DNA of 64,000 nucleotides from Piscinibacter sp. XHJ-5 (GTDB lineage: Bacteria; Pseudomonadota; Gammaproteobacteria; Burkholderiales; Burkholderiaceae_C): positions 6,386,001 through 6,450,000 of the forward strand of contig NZ_CP123228.1 of the NCBI RefSeq assembly GCF_029855045.1, written 5' to 3'. Below, in pieces: positions 13,748 to 23,155 of the stretch. The notes beneath the pieces were generated by a model that worked only from the letters and a program-made list of their open reading frames with translations, was not told where the DNA came from and ran no database searches. The first letter of the stretch is position 1, and the number at the start of each line of letters is the position of its first letter. Both the position numbers and the translations under genes were made by a program.

Positions 13748-15469
13748 TCAATCCAGGGTCACCGACGTCCGCACCGCGCCGGCCCGATCGGCCCGTGCGG
13801 TCAACGCGATCTGCGTGCCCTTGGGCGCCCGCACCACCCACTCGGCCACCGCCCGGTCCGCGGTCACCTCGCGATTCGGCAAAAAAGCCTGCATCGAAGT
13901 CTTGACGGCATGGCCCTCGAGCTGCGGGCCCTCGAAGCGCGGCTTGCCGCCGACCAAGGAGATCTCGGCCTTGCCTTGCGGCAGGTGGATCTCGAACACG
14001 ACGCCGCGCACCGTCTTGCGCTCGAGGGCGCGCTTGCTGATGTAGGCCGGCAGGTAGCCGCTGTTTGCGACCGCGAGTCGCACGCGCCAGGTGTCGCCGC
14101 CCAGTGCCCGCACTTCGGTGCGCAGCAGCTCCAGCTTGGGCAGGCTGAGCGCGATGCGCGTCATCCACGCTGGAAAGCGCGCCACTTCGCTCTCGCGCAG
14201 CGCCGGTGGCGGATTGCGCCAGAAGTTCATCTTGTCCCAGCCGCCGATCTCGACCACGCCGAGCTGCGGATGGCGGAACAGTTTCCATTCGACGTGCGCC
14301 GCGCCGTCACAGTGCTCGTCGCTCCACTTCAGCAGCTTGAGGTCGTCCTCGACAGGGTGCTCGCGGTACCAGTCGATCCACTTGTAGCCGGTGATGCCGG
14401 CTTCGCGGTTCGGTGACCACAGCTCGACCACCCAGAACAGCGCGCCCAGGTGCTCGTAGAGCCAGTCCTGGGTGCCGCTGATGACTTCCTTCGGGTGGTA
14501 CTTGAAGTCGTGCCAGATGCTGATGGCCGGATAGCCGGTGAGCTTGGCGCCGAGGTCCGAGAACCGCTTGTAGGTCCACAGGTCCTCGGGAATCATGTCG
14601 TCGTCGCTGCGCGTGCCCATCGGCCGCAGGATGACGCCGCTGTGCGTGTGGTAGCTGATCGCCGCGCCGATGTTCGGATGGGCGACGATGAAGTCGACCA
14701 TCGCCTTCACCTCCGGCTCCGACACCGGATAGGGGCCGGCGCCCACCTGCTCGAATTCCTGCCGCCAGCCGGTCGGGAAGTTGCGGTTCAGGTCGAGCCC
14801 TTCGACGTCGCGGTTCACGCTGACCAGCAGCCCGTCGTAGTGCTTGAGCGTGCCTTCCGGGAGAAGCCGGTAGTACTCGCCGCCGAATTCGCCCGGCTCG
14901 CGCGGCACCATCAGCCGCGGATCGGCGGCGCACTTCTTGTACGCGCCGTGCGGATCGGGAATGCGCATCGTCAGCACGCGGCCGTCGCCGTCGACGTCCT
15001 CGATGGTCAGGCCCTCGACCGGTTCCTCGTCGAACGGATAGCGGCGCGTCGAGGAGCGGATGTGGCGTGGGCGATCGGCCAGCGCCAGCTCGGCGCCATC
15101 AGGGTTCAGCCGCGGGCACAGGTACACGGTGCGCGTGTCCAGCAGCTGCGTGATCTCGCGGCCTTCGTCGGTCGACTGCCCGTAGCCGGTGACGAGCCGA
15201 TGCAGGTAGTACAGGCAGGCGGTGCTGGCGGTCAGCTCGGCGGCGTGGATGTTGCCGTCGGCCCAGAACGCCGGCTTGTCGGTGTCGGCGCCGGTGTGCG
15301 TGTTCGTGATGATCGCCACCCAGATGTCGCGTCCCTCGTGGCTCTTGCCGATGGACTGCACGGTGACCAGGTCCGGATGCGCATCGGCGTAGTCGAAGAG
15401 CAGGCGGCTCAGCGCATCGTGCTTGTAGAAGGTGTCGAATCGGGGCGTCGGCGTGGAGGCAAGTGTCAT
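13748..15469 (-). CDS. M14-family zinc carboxypeptidase
   Basis: 573 residues. The first two thirds is the peptidase domain: zinc ligands in GNIHAAELTAS (HxxE) and the later His in ISYHTHSGVILRP, with a candidate catalytic Glu in WVVELWSP. The substrate-binding Arg is probably in the LDLNRNFPTGW segment. A C-terminal beta-rich domain of about 150 residues (ALGGDTWRVRLAVANSGYLPAY) is like accessory domains of long M14 proteins. No signal peptide is visible, so it may act in the cytoplasm or be exported by another route. Start set at 15469 (MTLASTPTPRFDTFY). It lies 32 bases after the amidotransferase on the same strand. Confidence 0.88.
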   Translation of the reverse strand: MTLASTPTPRFDTFYKHDALSRLLFDYADAHPDLVTVQSIGKSHEGRDIWVAIITNTHTGADTDKPAFWADGNIHAAELTASTACLYYLHRLVTGYGQSTDEGREITQLLDTRTVYLCPRLNPDGAELALADRPRHIRSSTRRYPFDEEPVEGLTIEDVDGDGRVLTMRIPDPHGAYKKCAADPRLMVPREPGEFGGEYYRLLPEGTLKHYDGLLVSVNRDVEGLDLNRNFPTGWRQEFEQVGAGPYPVSEPEVKAMVDFIVAHPNIGAAISYHTHSGVILRPMGTRSDDDMIPEDLWTYKRFSDLGAKLTGYPAISIWHDFKYHPKEVISGTQDWLYEHLGALFWVVELWSPNREAGITGYKWIDWYREHPVEDDLKLLKWSDEHCDGAAHVEWKLFRHPQLGVVEIGGWDKMNFWRNPPPALRESEVARFPAWMTRIALSLPKLELLRTEVRALGGDTWRVRLAVANSGYLPAYISKRALERKTVRGVVFEIHLPQGKAEISLVGGKPRFEGPQLEGHAVKTSMQAFLPNREVTADRAVAEWVVRAPKGTQIALTARADRAGAVRTSVTLD

Positions 15470-15501
15470 GGGTGGAGGTGGTATGCGGTGGGCAGCCGCG
15501 G

Positions 15502-16263
15502 TCAGGCCCCGGCGACCGGCGCGCCGCCGGCAAACACTTTCAGCTCGCCGGGCGCGAAGCGCGTCCATTCCTCGTCGCGCGTGAGCGGCTCGGTGACGAC
15601 CACGGCAACGCGGTCCGACGGCGTGGTCAGTTCGGCGAAGTTGACGCTGATGTCATCGTCCTGCAGTCGGGCCTGGCGGAACGGATGCTGGCGCACGAGG
15701 TAGAACAGCTGCGTCGAGCAATGCGCCCACAGCGCCTCGCCGTTGCTCAGCATGAAATTGAAGGTTCCGTGCGACGCGATGCGCGGCACCAGCTCGCGCA
15801 GCGTCGCGGTGAGCTCGGGGATCGACGGCACGCTGGCATGCGCCTTCGCCAGCTCCTGCATCAGCCAGCAGAACGCCAGCTCGCTGTCGGTGGCGCCGAC
15901 CGGCCTGAACGAGGCGTGCAGCCGCGGAGAGAAGCGCTTCAGGTCGCCGTTGTGCGCGAACACCCAGTAGCGGCCCCACAACTCTCGCTGGAAGGGATGC
16001 GTGTTCTCGAGCGCCACCCGGCCCTGCGTCGCCTTGCGGATGTGGGCGATGATGTTGTCGCTGCGGATGGGATAGCTGCGCACCATGTCGGCCACCGGCG
16101 AGCAGCGCGCGCTTTGCGCGTCGACGAACACCCGCACGCCGGAGCCCTCGAAGAAGGCGATGCCGAAGCCGTCCTTGTGCTCCTCGGCGCGGGTGCAGAA
16201 GCCGGTGAAGCTGAACACGATGTCGGTGGGCGTGTTCGCGTTCATGCCGAGCAGCTGGCACAT
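15502..16263 (-). CDS. Class II glutamine amidotransferase, YafJ type
   Basis: 253 residues beginning MCQLLGMNAN, so after Met removal Cys2 is the N-terminal nucleophile of an Ntn-type glutaminase. FAHNGDLKRF and HIRKATQGRVALENTHPF are the conserved glutaminase segments of the YafJ group. There is no synthase domain, so the ammonia acceptor is unknown. It begins 15 bases after the FAD oxidoreductase stop on the same strand and probably shares its transcript with the carboxypeptidase. Confidence 0.85.
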   Translation of the reverse strand: MCQLLGMNANTPTDIVFSFTGFCTRAEEHKDGFGIAFFEGSGVRVFVDAQSARCSPVADMVRSYPIRSDNIIAHIRKATQGRVALENTHPFQRELWGRYWVFAHNGDLKRFSPRLHASFRPVGATDSELAFCWLMQELAKAHASVPSIPELTATLRELVPRIASHGTFNFMLSNGEALWAHCSTQLFYLVRQHPFRQARLQDDDISVNFAELTTPSDRVAVVVTEPLTRDEEWTRFAPGELKVFAGGAPVAGA

Positions 16264-16278
16264 CGCGGAAGCCCTCCC

Positions 16279-17556
16279 TTACTCCGTGAACAGCCGCAGC
16301 ATGCCCTTCACCGACACCAGGTGCCCCGGGTTGCTGGTCTCGTTGAGCACGCCGCTCATGCGGCGCAGCAGCCGCTCGCTCTTCTTCGCGCGCCAGATCA
16401 GCAGGTCGGCCAGCCACGGATGGCGGTTGACCTTGTTGGCCCTGGCGTACAGGTCGAAGCGCGGCTTCAAGGCCAGCAGGCCGGCCTCGTAGCGGGCGCG
16501 CACGGCCTCGTCGGAGTGCGACTGCGAACGGCCCTCGACCATCGCCTCGGCGGCGAGGATGCCGGTCTCGAGCGCCTTGCCGATGCCTTCGCCGCTGAAC
16601 GAGTAGGTGCTGCCGGCGGCCTCGCCGGTGACGATGAGCCCGGGCCGCGAATACGTCGCGCCTTCGAGGGTGCAGCGCAGCGGCGCGCCCTTCAGCGGGC
16701 TGGTCCACGCGCCGCCTTCGATCAGCTCGCGCGCGGGCGCATAGACGCGGGTGAAGTCGTCGAACACCTGGCGCAGGTTCACTTCCTTCTTGGTCAGCCG
16801 CTCGCCTTGGCGCTCGTCGTGGCTGTCGGCGATGCCGACGCCGATGTTGAACACGCCGTCGCGGCACGGAAAGATCCAGCCGTAGCCCGGACTCAGCGCG
16901 CGGTGCCAGACGATCTCGAGCTTGTCGATGCGGCCCACCATGCGCTCGTTGCGCACGTAGCCCCGCAACGCGACGCCGCTCGGCGTGTGCCGCTTCGACA
17001 TGCCGCAGGCGAGCAGCGCCTGGGGCACGGCCCCGGTGGCCAGCACGACCCAGGCGGCGCGCAGCTCGTGCGTCGTCTCGCCGGAAGAAGCGCGGCCCAG
17101 GCACTTGAGCTGGGCGCCGACGACACGTCCCTCTTCTTCGACGGTCGCCGCGAAGCGCACCGGCGCGAACATCCTTGCGCCGGCGGCCGCCGCGGCGCGG
17201 CACAGCACCAGGTCGAGCTCGCGTCGGGGCAGCACGGCCAGCGTGCCCGGCACGTCGACACGTCCTCCGCGCGGCCCGATGCAGCCGACATGGCTGCACG
17301 GTTGCGCCAGCGCCATCACCTCGTCGAGCACGCCGAGCTTGCGCAAGGCGTTGTGGGCGTCGGGAATGAGCCCGTCGCCGCAGACCTTGTCGCGCGGGAA
17401 AGGATGCTGGTCGACCAGCACGACGTCGAAGCCGGCCCGGGCCAGCGTGATCGCCGCGGCGCTGCCGGCCGGGCCGGCGCCGACCACCAGCACATCGCAC
17501 TGGGCAGGCAGCGCGGCCGGGTCGCGATTAAGCGGCTCGCTCGGTAAAGGACTCAT
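16279..17556 (-). CDS. FAD-dependent oxidoreductase, geranylgeranyl-reductase family
   Basis: 425 residues. The N-terminal dinucleotide-binding motif is VLVVGAGPAGSAAAITLARAG, followed by a FPRDKVCGDGLIP segment typical of geranylgeranyl-reductase/halogenase-like flavoproteins, and the second FAD motif GLIVTGEAAGSTYSFSGEG. Family members reduce isoprenoid double bonds or oxidise aromatic and lipid substrates; photosynthetic relatives use them for chlorophyll, but no pigment genes are seen here. The exact substrate is unknown. The C-terminal basic segment (WRAKKSERLLRRM) could contact membrane. Confidence 0.8.
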   Translation of the reverse strand: MSPLPSEPLNRDPAALPAQCDVLVVGAGPAGSAAAITLARAGFDVVLVDQHPFPRDKVCGDGLIPDAHNALRKLGVLDEVMALAQPCSHVGCIGPRGGRVDVPGTLAVLPRRELDLVLCRAAAAAGARMFAPVRFAATVEEEGRVVGAQLKCLGRASSGETTHELRAAWVVLATGAVPQALLACGMSKRHTPSGVALRGYVRNERMVGRIDKLEIVWHRALSPGYGWIFPCRDGVFNIGVGIADSHDERQGERLTKKEVNLRQVFDDFTRVYAPARELIEGGAWTSPLKGAPLRCTLEGATYSRPGLIVTGEAAGSTYSFSGEGIGKALETGILAAEAMVEGRSQSHSDEAVRARYEAGLLALKPRFDLYARANKVNRHPWLADLLIWRAKKSERLLRRMSGVLNETSNPGHLVSVKGMLRLFTE

Positions 17557-17615
17557 GGGAGGCGGGATCGGGAAGGGTTTGCGCGATTATCTGCGGAGCC
17601 CGGACGGCCGCCGGC

Positions 17616-18368
17616 CTACGGGGCCCATCCCTTCTTCATCGCCTCGCGCTCGGCCTGCGCATCCAGCGGACTGCCCTGCATCTGCTCCGCCATCACGCCG
17701 ACCACGGCGGGCGGCACCGGCGACGCGGCCATTCGCAGGCGTTCGCCGCCGGCGGCGGGCGCGGCGTCCTGCGCAAGCACGCGCAACTGCCAATCGCTGC
17801 CGCGGCGGCAGGCCAGCCCGCCGACCGGACCGTCCCTCGTCGTGAACGTGCGGCAGTACTCGTTGCCGCGCGTCAGGTAGGACAGCCCGATCCTGACAGG
17901 CGCATCGGCCGCCTGGGTGCTCGCGAGCTGCGTGGACAAGGCTTGAGCCAGCGAACCGCGCGCGACGAGCTGCCCCCCCTGTGTCGCGATCCCCTCGCCG
18001 GGCAGGCTGAACCAGCCGGCCCGCCCGGCGAACACCCCGACCAGCAGGCAGGCGGCCATGCCGCCCCATTGCGCCCAGCCCCAGCCAGCGCGCGGCTCGC
18101 TTGCACGCCGGCTCTCGCGCGCCGCCGCGAGTGCGACCACCTTCGGCTTGGCCGACGGAGGCTGTGCGGCCGCCAGCAGCCGCGGCGGCACGGGCTCTTC
18201 GAGCACCGGCCCGTATGCGGCGCCCAGGAGCTTGCGCAGCGAGCGCTGCTGCTCGACCCGCCTTGCCAGCTCGGGATCGGCGTCGATCGCCGCCTCGACC
18301 TCGGCACGGGCGGCCGCGTCCAGCTCGTCGTCGACATACGCCAGCAAGGTCTCGTCGCTGATCTTCAT
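17616..18368 (-). CDS. Membrane anti-sigma factor
   Basis: 250 residues. The first ~60 form the anti-sigma helical domain (MKISDETLLAYVDDELDAAA), without the His-Cys zinc triad of ZAS proteins. A basic, Ala-rich linker leads to one membrane helix (about 105-125, GMAACLLVGVFAGRAGWF), and the rest is periplasmic with two Cys in EYCRTF and GLACRRG, a possible disulfide sensor. It should hold the adjacent ECF sigma factor at the membrane until a signal arrives. Start at 18368 overlaps the sigma stop (TGATG), so the two are made together. Confidence 0.85.
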   Translation of the reverse strand: MKISDETLLAYVDDELDAAARAEVEAAIDADPELARRVEQQRSLRKLLGAAYGPVLEEPVPPRLLAAAQPPSAKPKVVALAAARESRRASEPRAGWGWAQWGGMAACLLVGVFAGRAGWFSLPGEGIATQGGQLVARGSLAQALSTQLASTQAADAPVRIGLSYLTRGNEYCRTFTTRDGPVGGLACRRGSDWQLRVLAQDAAPAAGGERLRMAASPVPPAVVGVMAEQMQGSPLDAQAEREAMKKGWAP

Positions 18369-18880
18369 CACACCTCCTCCGTGCCCGACAGGACGGCCTG
18401 CAGGGCTTCGCGGGCACGCGCCAGGCGGCTGGTCAGCGTGCCGATCGGGATGCCGAGCACCTCGGCGGCTTCCTTGTACGGCAAGCCTTCCACGAGCACC
18501 AGGCCGACCGCCATGCGCTGATCGTCGTTGAGCGTCGCCATCGCCCTTTGCACGTCCATGCGCCGGTGCTGCGCGTCGACCGGCCATTCGCCGACGGCGT
18601 GCCCGACGTTCTCGCCTGCTTGCTCGGGCAGCAGCAGCGCGTCGCGCCGCGTGCGCGATCGCACCTCGTCGATCCAGGCGTTCTTCATGATGGTGAACAT
18701 CCAGCTGTCCAGCCGGGTGCCGGGCTGCCACTGGCCGAGGCGCAGCAATGCGCGCTCGACCGACAGCTGCACCAGGTCGTCGGCGTCCTCGCGGTGATGG
18801 GTGATCGTGCGGGCGAATCGGCGCAGCCGCGGCAGCAAGGCCACCAGCTCCAGCCGAAGCGCTTCATGGGATTCGCTCAT
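18368..18880 (-). CDS. ECF-type RNA polymerase sigma factor
   Basis: 170 residues with region 2 (DADDLVQLSVERALLR ... RLDSWMFTIMKNAWIDE) and region 4 (GLPYKEAAEVLGIPIGTLTSRLARA), the minimal ECF layout. It directs RNA polymerase to a small regulon when released by its anti-sigma factor, encoded immediately after with a one-base overlap. A GGAAGAA-N15-CGTTG element 14-40 bases upstream of its start recurs in front of the gene at 20374, consistent with autoregulation. AAGG precedes the ATG by 1-2 bases within a very short leader, so the start could be less certain than it seems. Confidence 0.92.
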   Translation of the reverse strand: MSESHEALRLELVALLPRLRRFARTITHHREDADDLVQLSVERALLRLGQWQPGTRLDSWMFTIMKNAWIDEVRSRTRRDALLLPEQAGENVGHAVGEWPVDAQHRRMDVQRAMATLNDDQRMAVGLVLVEGLPYKEAAEVLGIPIGTLTSRLARAREALQAVLSGTEEV

Positions 18881-18893
18881 GCCTTGAGAGGCT

Positions 18894-18920
18894 CAACGAC
18901 GACGCGGGGGATTTTCTTCC
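18894..18920 (-). promoter_or_regulatory. Candidate ECF promoter of the sigma-anti-sigma operon
   Basis: Minus strand: GGAAGAA (18920-18914), 15 bases, CGTTG (18898-18894). The same two blocks with the same spacing occur at 20288-20314. The likely transcription start would leave only a 6-8 base leader before the sigma start codon. Confidence 0.55.
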
Positions 18921-18960
18921 ATGGCGGCAGCGTTCGAGTCGGCATGAGGCCACCGCTACC

Positions 18961-20265
18961 ATGCCCGCGCATATGACTCCCGCTTCGTTGCGCGCCGCCG
19001 CACTGGTGCTGCTCGGCGCCGTGTGGCAGCCCGCGCAGGCGCAACTCGGCCTGCCGCGCCTGCCGTCTCTCCCGACGCTCCCGGCGCCGGTCGCGCCCGC
19101 CTTGCAGCGCCCGCTGCCGGCGGTGACCGAGCTGATCCGCGCCCGGCAGGAGCGGGTGGCCGACATGCTGCAACAGCGCCGGCAGCTCGTCGAACCGGAT
19201 CCCGCCGGGGAGCCCGCCGTGCGCGGCCAGGTGCTGGTCACGTCGCCGGCGCCGGCGCTGATCGACGCCGCGCGCGCCGAGGGCTTCACGGTCATGCGCG
19301 AGCGGCGGCTGGAGGCGCTCGACCTGACCCTCGTCACGCTGCGCGCACCCGAGGGCTGGGACACCGCGCGCGCGGTACGCCGGCTGCGCGAGCTCGATCC
19401 GCAGGCAGCGATCGACTTCAACCACCTGTACCTCGAAAGCGGCACGGTCGACCCGCTGCATGCAGCTTCGCCGCCGGGGGCCGCACCCTCCCCGTCGAAT
19501 GGCCGCTTCAAGGTCGGCCTCATCGATGCGGGCGTCGAGACCGACCATCCGCTGCTGCGCGGCGCCGCCGTCCGCGCCTGGGGCTGCGGCAGCCGCAAGG
19601 TGCCTAGCGCGCACGGCACCGCGGTCGCTTCGCTGCTGGTGGGCCGCGCCGAGCGCTTTCGCAGCGCCGCACCCGACGCGGTGCTGTATGCGGCCGACGT
19701 CTACTGCGACGACCCGATCGGCGGCTCGATCGAAGCGGTGGCCGCGGCGCTTGCATGGCTCATCGGCGAGCAGGTCGCGGTCGTCAACATCAGCCTGGTC
19801 GGGCCGGCAAATCGAACCCTGGAGCAAGTCGTGCGCCGCGCCACCTCGCGCGGCATCCTGCTGGTGGCCGCCGTCGGCAACGACGGGCCCGCCGCGGCCC
19901 CGCTGTATCCGGCGGCCTATCCCGAGGTGGTGGCGGTCACGGCCGTCGACGCGCGCGGCGACGTGCTGCCCGAAGCCTGCCGCGGTCCGCATGTCGCCTT
20001 CGCCGCGCCGGGTGCCGACATGGTCGCCGCCGGATTCGCACGCGCGCCGTATGCAGTGATGCGCGGCACATCATTCGCCGCGCCGCTGGTGGCCGGCCTG
20101 CTCGCCGCGCGGTTGCACCAGCCCGACGTCACGGCAGCCGGCCTGGCCCTCACCGCGCTGGCGCGACAGGCGATCGACGCGGGCGCGCCGGGGCGCGACG
20201 TGGTGTACGGCCATGGCGTGGTGGGGCGCGAGCTGCGCACCGAGCCGGCGCTGGTGCTCCGGTAG
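18961..20265 (+). CDS. Secreted S8 (subtilisin-like) serine protease
   Basis: 434 residues. A signal peptide (MTPASLRAAALVLLGAVWQPAQAQ when counted from the second Met at 18973) is followed by a Pro-rich and propeptide-like region of about 150 residues. The catalytic triad is complete: Asp189 in GLIDAGVETDHP, His218 in AHGTAVASL and Ser371 in GTSFAAPLVAG; the oxyanion Asn is in VAAVGNDGPAA. It is divergent from the ECF sigma operon and upstream of the small Gly-rich gene, so it may be a regulated extracellular or periplasmic protease. The long N-terminal region could inhibit the enzyme until export. Only the substrate is open. Confidence 0.9.
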   Translation: MPAHMTPASLRAAALVLLGAVWQPAQAQLGLPRLPSLPTLPAPVAPALQRPLPAVTELIRARQERVADMLQQRRQLVEPDPAGEPAVRGQVLVTSPAPALIDAARAEGFTVMRERRLEALDLTLVTLRAPEGWDTARAVRRLRELDPQAAIDFNHLYLESGTVDPLHAASPPGAAPSPSNGRFKVGLIDAGVETDHPLLRGAAVRAWGCGSRKVPSAHGTAVASLLVGRAERFRSAAPDAVLYAADVYCDDPIGGSIEAVAAALAWLIGEQVAVVNISLVGPANRTLEQVVRRATSRGILLVAAVGNDGPAAAPLYPAAYPEVVAVTAVDARGDVLPEACRGPHVAFAAPGADMVAAGFARAPYAVMRGTSFAAPLVAGLLAARLHQPDVTAAGLALTALARQAIDAGAPGRDVVYGHGVVGRELRTEPALVLR

Positions 20266-20287
20266 CGTGAAAGAAAGTGTGACGAGC

Positions 20288-20314
20288 GGAAGAAGCCTGC
20301 AGCCGCGCTCGTTG
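20288..20314 (+). promoter_or_regulatory. Candidate ECF promoter of the Gly-rich secreted protein
   Basis: GGAAGAA (20288-20294), 15 bases, CGTTG (20310-20314), identical in blocks and spacing to the element before the sigma gene. The leader to the ATG at 20374 would be about 50 bases. Confidence 0.55.
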
Positions 20315-20373
20315 TACCTGTCAAGCAGCGCGGATGGGCCGCGGTGCCCGCAAACGAACGACAGGAATCATCC

Positions 20374-20745
20374 ATGAACCAGCATCGTCATCTCTTGGCA
20401 GGCGTCACCCTCGTTGCAGCACTCCTCGGCGGCGGCGTGTCCGCCCACGCAGGCCTCATCGGCGGCTCGGGCGGCGTCGGTGGCGGCTTGAGCGGCGGCA
20501 TCGGACCCGTGGGCGGCGGATTCGAGGGCGCGCTGAGCGGGCAGGGCGCGGCGCAGACGGCGTCGCCGCGTGCGGTCATCGACCGTGCGCAGGACAAGGC
20601 GGCTGCCGGCAAGCAGCAAGCCACCGACACCGCCAACACCGTGAAGGACCGTGCGGCCGCCGCACCGCGCCCGAGCGTGTCGGGCGGGGCGGAAGCCGGT
20701 GCATCGACCAGCGGCGGCTCGGCGAGCGCGAAAGTTCAGCGCTGA
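20374..20745 (+). CDS. Small secreted Gly-rich protein, unknown function
   Basis: 123 residues. A signal peptide (MNQHRHLLAGVTLVAALLGGG, cleavage near SAHA) is followed by a Gly-rich stretch (residues ~27-60, repeated GG), then an Ala/Lys helical segment and a Gly/Ser-rich tail. No known domain recognised. The preceding ECF-like promoter and its place after an S8 protease suggest an envelope-stress or surface protein, possibly a protease substrate; that is inference. The start at 20374 is the one that gives the signal peptide. Confidence 0.7.
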   Translation: MNQHRHLLAGVTLVAALLGGGVSAHAGLIGGSGGVGGGLSGGIGPVGGGFEGALSGQGAAQTASPRAVIDRAQDKAAAGKQQATDTANTVKDRAAAAPRPSVSGGAEAGASTSGGSASAKVQR

Positions 20746-20752
20746 GCGCGCG

Positions 20753-20786
20753 GGTCGGGGTTCCGCTGCCGCGGTTGACCCCGACC
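20753..20786. terminator. Hairpin between convergent genes
   Basis: Arms GGTCGGGGT and ACCCCGACC, 16-base loop, between the Gly-rich gene and malate synthase, which converge here. There is no T run, so efficiency is doubtful. Confidence 0.4.
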
Positions 20787-20792
20787 TGCGGG

Positions 20793-22373
<1,581 letters not shown>

Positions 22374-22392
22374 GTCGTGTCCCTTCGAAGGT

Positions 22393-23070
22393 TCAGAAGA
22401 AAGTCAGCACGTCGCGCAGGCTGGTTCCCGTGCGTGTCGGTTCGGTGTCGAGCTGCTCCAGCGGCAGGCCGTGGCGGTTGACCCACAGCGTGGTGTAGCC
22501 GTACCAGGTGGCGCCGATCGCGTCCCAGCCGTTGCTCGATACGAAAAGGATTTGCCTGGCAGGCAGCTTGAGCGCCTGAGGGCCCAGCGCATACGCCGCC
22601 GGGTCGGTCTTGTACTTGCGCACCGAGTGCACGCTCAGAACATGGGCGAGATAGCCCGAGAAGCCGGCACTCTTGACGGCCACGCCCAGCATGTCCGGGT
22701 CGCCGTTGCTGAGGATGGCGGCCGGCACGCCGCGCGCCTTGAGCTCGCGCAGCACGTCCAGGTTCTCGGGAAAGGCACTCAGGTGCCGGTACTGGTTCAT
22801 CAGGCGCTCCTCGGCCGACGCAACCAGCGTCAGCGCGAGGCGCCGGGCGGCAAATCGCAGGCCGGCGCGCGTGAGCTCCCAGAACGGCTGGTAGCGCCCG
22901 CTCATCGAGGTGAGCCGCGTGTACTCGATCTGCTTGTCGCGCCACAGCACGCTGAGCGCGTCGCCGCGGCCGGGGAACAGCTGCTCGGCCAGGAGCCCGA
23001 CGCTGTACACGTCGAACAAGGTGCCGTAGGCGTCGAACACCACGGCGCGAGGAGCGCCCGTTTGATTCAT
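22393..23070 (-). CDS. Haloacid dehalogenase type II-like HAD hydrolase
   Basis: 225 residues. Motif I AVVFDAYGTLFDVYS carries the nucleophilic Asp; motif II is LSNGDPDML; motif III is in VRKYKTDPAAYAL; motif IV region is FVSSNGWDAIGATWYGY. This matches (S)-2-haloacid dehalogenases (L-DEX type), which hydrolyse 2-haloacids to hydroxyacids. Related phosphatases share the fold, so dehalogenase activity is likely but not certain. Start at 23070, divergent from a LysR regulator 85 bases away, and upstream of aceB in a likely two-gene operon; glycolate/glyoxylate from haloacetate would feed malate synthase. Confidence 0.85.
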   Translation of the reverse strand: MNQTGAPRAVVFDAYGTLFDVYSVGLLAEQLFPGRGDALSVLWRDKQIEYTRLTSMSGRYQPFWELTRAGLRFAARRLALTLVASAEERLMNQYRHLSAFPENLDVLRELKARGVPAAILSNGDPDMLGVAVKSAGFSGYLAHVLSVHSVRKYKTDPAAYALGPQALKLPARQILFVSSNGWDAIGATWYGYTTLWVNRHGLPLEQLDTEPTRTGTSLRDVLTFF

Positions 23071-23091
23071 CGCCGCACTGTATTCGCAACT

Positions 23092-23110
23092 CGTACGGTT
23101 ATTAAGTACG
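23092..23110. promoter_or_regulatory. CGTAC inverted repeat in the HAD-LysR divergent region
   Basis: CGTAC and GTACG arms separated by 9 bases, between the two divergent starts and just upstream of the LysR promoter. A plausible operator for the LysR regulator over the HAD-aceB operon, by position only. Confidence 0.4.
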
Positions 23111-23120
23111 CAAAGTTTTC

Positions 23121-23149
23121 TTGATTGCTGACTTCGGTGCGCGTAATCT
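23121..23149 (+). promoter_or_regulatory. Sigma-70 promoter of the LysR gene
   Basis: TTGATT, exactly 17 bases, TAATCT. The expected transcription start (about 23156) falls on the GTG start codon, suggesting a leaderless or nearly leaderless mRNA. Confidence 0.55.
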
Positions 23150-23155
23150 GCACGC

